Part shown: positions 6,016 through 8,144 of the stretch, piece after piece
Layout: each line of letters begins with the position of its first letter
Numbering within the stretch: position 1 is the stretch's first letter
Assembly: GCA_001564205.1 (NCBI GenBank)
Contig: LKMY01000066.1
Location: 1-8,144 of the forward strand
Reading direction: 5' to 3'
Source of the DNA: Nanohaloarchaea archaeon PL-Br10_U2g5
GTDB lineage: Archaea > Halobacteriota > Halobacteria > Halobacteriales > Haloferacaceae
DNA: 8,144 bases
Translations under genes and position numbers: made by a program
The notes under the pieces: model-generated
Database searches by the model: none
What the model was told of the DNA's origin: nothing
The model's input: the letters and a program-made list of their open reading frames with translations, nothing else

Positions 6016-8115
6016 TCAGGTGTACACCCGCCGCGTGCTCACTTCACCCTCCGGGTTACGCAGCGTCACGGTGTCACCGCCATCGTTGAGTGCGGCCCGC
6101 TCTCTGCCGAGATAGTACTCAGTGTCCGTGTCAGTGCCAGAGCCGACATGGACCGTGAGCGTCGAACCCGGATCGAGGGTCATCTCGGGGAGATCGTCAC
6201 GCTGTCCGCCGCTCAGGTCAATCACGTACCCCGAGAGGTCGACCGGCTCACGGGCTGCGTTTCGAAGCGTCACGGACTCGTCAAGCGGGTCGCCATCGCC
6301 CGCCGGCCCCGAGTCGATCCCGTCGATGACGAGCCCGTCTGGCGTTCCCTCCTCGCCGAACGCGACGAGGTCGGCAAGCGTGTACCCCTCCGTGTCGGTC
6401 AGTTGCGGGAGACTCGGCTCCCAACCGTCCGGCGCGGCGTTCGGATAGGCGGCCTCGTCCGATTCGATCAGCCCGATGAGCGTCTCAGCAACAATCCGAG
6501 TGCCAACCGCGCCGAGGCGCTCACCGCCGTTCTGATACCGCGCTTCATCGAGAATGTAGTACCAGAGCGGGGAGTGGCCGTCCGCCCCGCGACCGCGTTC
6601 GTGGAGCGCTTCCATTATTGGCGAGTCGTCCCCGAAACTCTCGTTTCGGATCGGGTCGATCCCCATCCGTTTGGCAACGTCTTGGCCCGACGGGAGTCCG
6701 AGCGCTCTCCCCCGCAAGAAGTTTCTGACGGCGAGAGAGTCTTCACCGTCCATCGGGAGCTGAAACAGCGTCGGTGCGAGGAAGGGCATCACTTTTCGGG
6801 CCGGCTGGTAGTCACCGTCGCCGGTGTCCAGGAGGCGTGTCCAGTCGACGACGAGATCGCTGGGAACCGGTCGCCCACCCCTGAGGTGCGCCGTCTCGTC
6901 TCCGTCGGATGGGAACAGAGGAACGTTACCAACCCGGTCGTTGATGTCGAACTCGTGACGGATCAGCGCGTGACCGAACCGGAACCCGGCGCCCGCGAAT
7001 TCGACTGGGATCGCCACGGGCTTTTCGGGCGGGAGGAAGAACTTTCGACCGCGCTCTTCGATGTCTTCGAGAATGTACGTGTCACAGATCCGGGCGAGGA
7101 AGTCGTGTCGCACGACCCACTGGTAATGCCACCTCACAAGTCGTTGTGCGGCTTCGACGATCGGTTCCCCCTCCTCGCGAAGGGACTCGCCCTCATCGGT
7201 CTGCAAATAGTCGACGACACGGTTGTGAAAGTTGACAAATGCGAGATGAAGCTGGGCGATAAGAACGTTCTCGTCGTTTCGCGGGTCACCGATGAGCGCC
7301 ACGCCCTGTTCGTTCCGCTGAAGGTCGCTCCCCGGAAGTCCAGATACTCCCCCTTCGTCCGCGTCTGGCGCGGTGGCGGAGCCAGTGAGGAGGTGGGCAC
7401 CCCTCGGATGATCCTGATCGAACAGGAACGGTGTTACACCGGGTCCGGTGCGGTAGAGGGCGTCGAGGTCGAGCGCTGGCGTTCGGAAGTTCCGAAGCGC
7501 GGCCGGATCGTTTCGCTGATCGATGTCGGAGGTTGGGTCGAAGGTGATGTCGTGATCGATAAACTGCCCGAATATTCCGTAGGCCGCAGGGGCTTCCGCA
7601 TCACCGACCGGGTCGTCTGCGAGTTCCATCATCGGACCATCGAGTTCGCCGGCACCGTTCTCGCGGGCGTCACCGAGCACATAGAGGAACTCGTCCGACC
7701 GGTCGTACACGTCGAGTTCCGGGAACTGGTTACAGAACCGATGGCTCCGAACCCGTCCCATCCGAGTCGTCGCCGCGTCGTTCATCCCGCGGTGTTCGAT
7801 GCTGCCGTGAATCGGTGTGCTCGCCGAAACCACCTGCAGCTCGACGGTCCTCATCTCCTCGCTGTCGTGACTCCTCCGTGAGCTGATCGGATGCTCGACA
7901 CCGCCTCGCTTCGGGTTACGAACGGTAAATGAGAGATCGGACGGTTCGAGAGACGCCCCACCGTCTGCGACTATCGGAAACTCGCCGTCTTCGTCGGTTA
8001 TCCAGTGGCCGACCGGGTCAGAATCCCCTCCGTTTCGGCCCACGACCACTCGTCCGCCCAACGGCACTCCCGACCCGTCGACGACACGTCCCAATAGGTT
8101 TTTATTGGATGACAT
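6016..8115 (-). CDS. Animal-type (MPO-like) heme peroxidase with beta-sandwich N-domain and C-terminal lamin-tail domain
   Basis: This is a 699-residue protein predicted to oxidise substrates with H2O2 through a covalently held heme. Residues about 7-98 (GRVVDGSGVPLGGRVVV, ITDEDGEF) resemble a carboxypeptidase-regulatory-like beta sandwich. Residues about 115-560 form an animal-type heme peroxidase domain. GQFIDHD holds Gln184, Asp187, distal His188 and Ca-ligand Asp189. RTPALDLDALY (211-221) fits the Ca-binding loop. GDPRNDE supplies catalytic Arg279 and Glu282. RFGHALI holds proximal His382, and VRNFLRG holds Asn465, its usual partner. Asp187 and Glu282 match the two heme-ester residues of myeloperoxidase; Asn283 replaces the Met that forms the sulfonium link found only in MPO. 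Residues about 592-699 (VTLRNAAREPVDLSGYVIDLSG, LNDGGDTVTLRNPEGEV) fit a lamin-tail domain. No Sec or Tat signal and no membrane helix are visible. An AT-rich element 17-29 bases upstream of the ATG suggests a leaderless transcript. The natural substrate is unknown. Confidence 0.9.
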   Translation of the reverse strand: MSSNKNLLGRVVDGSGVPLGGRVVVGRNGGDSDPVGHWITDEDGEFPIVADGGASLEPSDLSFTVRNPKRGGVEHPISSRRSHDSEEMRTVELQVVSASTPIHGSIEHRGMNDAATTRMGRVRSHRFCNQFPELDVYDRSDEFLYVLGDARENGAGELDGPMMELADDPVGDAEAPAAYGIFGQFIDHDITFDPTSDIDQRNDPAALRNFRTPALDLDALYRTGPGVTPFLFDQDHPRGAHLLTGSATAPDADEGGVSGLPGSDLQRNEQGVALIGDPRNDENVLIAQLHLAFVNFHNRVVDYLQTDEGESLREEGEPIVEAAQRLVRWHYQWVVRHDFLARICDTYILEDIEERGRKFFLPPEKPVAIPVEFAGAGFRFGHALIRHEFDINDRVGNVPLFPSDGDETAHLRGGRPVPSDLVVDWTRLLDTGDGDYQPARKVMPFLAPTLFQLPMDGEDSLAVRNFLRGRALGLPSGQDVAKRMGIDPIRNESFGDDSPIMEALHERGRGADGHSPLWYYILDEARYQNGGERLGAVGTRIVAETLIGLIESDEAAYPNAAPDGWEPSLPQLTDTEGYTLADLVAFGEEGTPDGLVIDGIDSGPAGDGDPLDESVTLRNAAREPVDLSGYVIDLSGGQRDDLPEMTLDPGSTLTVHVGSGTDTDTEYYLGRERAALNDGGDTVTLRNPEGEVSTRRVYT

Positions 8116-8133
8116 GCGGCGATAGTTGCATGT
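8112..8133. promoter_or_regulatory. 6-bp inverted repeat overlapping the peroxidase start codon
   Basis: ACATGC at 8112-8117 and GCATGT at 8128-8133 are perfect reverse complements ten bases apart, centred 7-8 bases upstream of the start codon, which lies inside one arm (8113-8115). Between TATA element and start, such a site could let a dimeric repressor block initiation. The half-sites are short and contain the ATG itself, so coincidence is a real alternative. Confidence 0.35.
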
Positions 8134-8144
8134 TAATTGTATAT
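8132..8144 (-). promoter_or_regulatory. TATA-like element of the peroxidase promoter
   Basis: The - strand reads ATATACAATTAAC, the most AT-rich stretch in this part of the window. ATATAC is centred about 27 bases upstream of the peroxidase ATG at 8115, which predicts transcription starting at or next to the ATG (leaderless). The upstream TFB contact region lies outside the window, so the promoter is incomplete here. Confidence 0.5.

Noticed and set aside
5812..7881. Long open frame of 689 codons on + opposite the peroxidase gene
   Set aside because: It is an antisense shadow caused by GC-rich codon usage; the translation is Arg/Val-rich with no family motif, while the - strand frame has full peroxidase motifs and halophilic acidity.

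Overview
The window looks like a chromosomal segment of a haloarchaeon (class Halobacteria). The DNA is GC-rich, the predicted proteins are loaded with Asp and Glu, and AT-rich TATA-type promoter elements sit about 26 bases before start codons with little or no leader. The single-domain CspA, two-HMA copper ATPase and peroxidase/lamin-tail protein all fit that group. The genus cannot be read from the sequence. No mobile element, CRISPR array, tRNA or rRNA was seen.

Layout from left to right: (1) the C-terminal end of a small two-helix membrane protein on + (1-219). (2) Three co-directional genes on -, read right to left: a CopA-type Cu(I) P-type ATPase (5342-2613), an atypical SDR-family NAD(P)-binding protein (2480-1824) and a MATE multidrug/Na+ antiporter (1740-256). 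The gaps between them are 132 and 83 bases, so cotranscription is possible but unproven. (3) A 330-base divergent intergenic region (5343-5672) holding the copA promoter with an upstream dyad, a short hairpin, a 26-base direct repeat with a 33-base period, and the cspA promoter. (4) cspA on + (5673-5867), a 64-residue cold-shock-domain protein. (5) A convergent gap with two overlapping palindromes. (6) A complete 699-residue animal-type (MPO-like) heme peroxidase on - (8115-6016). It has an N-terminal beta-sandwich-like domain and a C-terminal lamin-tail domain, and its promoter-like AT-rich element lies at the right edge of the window.

How the genes relate: copA exports Cu(I), the MATE protein exports organic cations or drugs, and the peroxidase consumes H2O2, so a metal/oxidant/toxin stress theme is possible. 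This is inferred from adjacency only. No dedicated copper regulator or copper chaperone lies in the window. The most distinctive items are the peroxidase architecture, which keeps the MPO-type catalytic and heme-linking residues but lacks a recognisable export signal, and the structured copA/cspA divergent control region.
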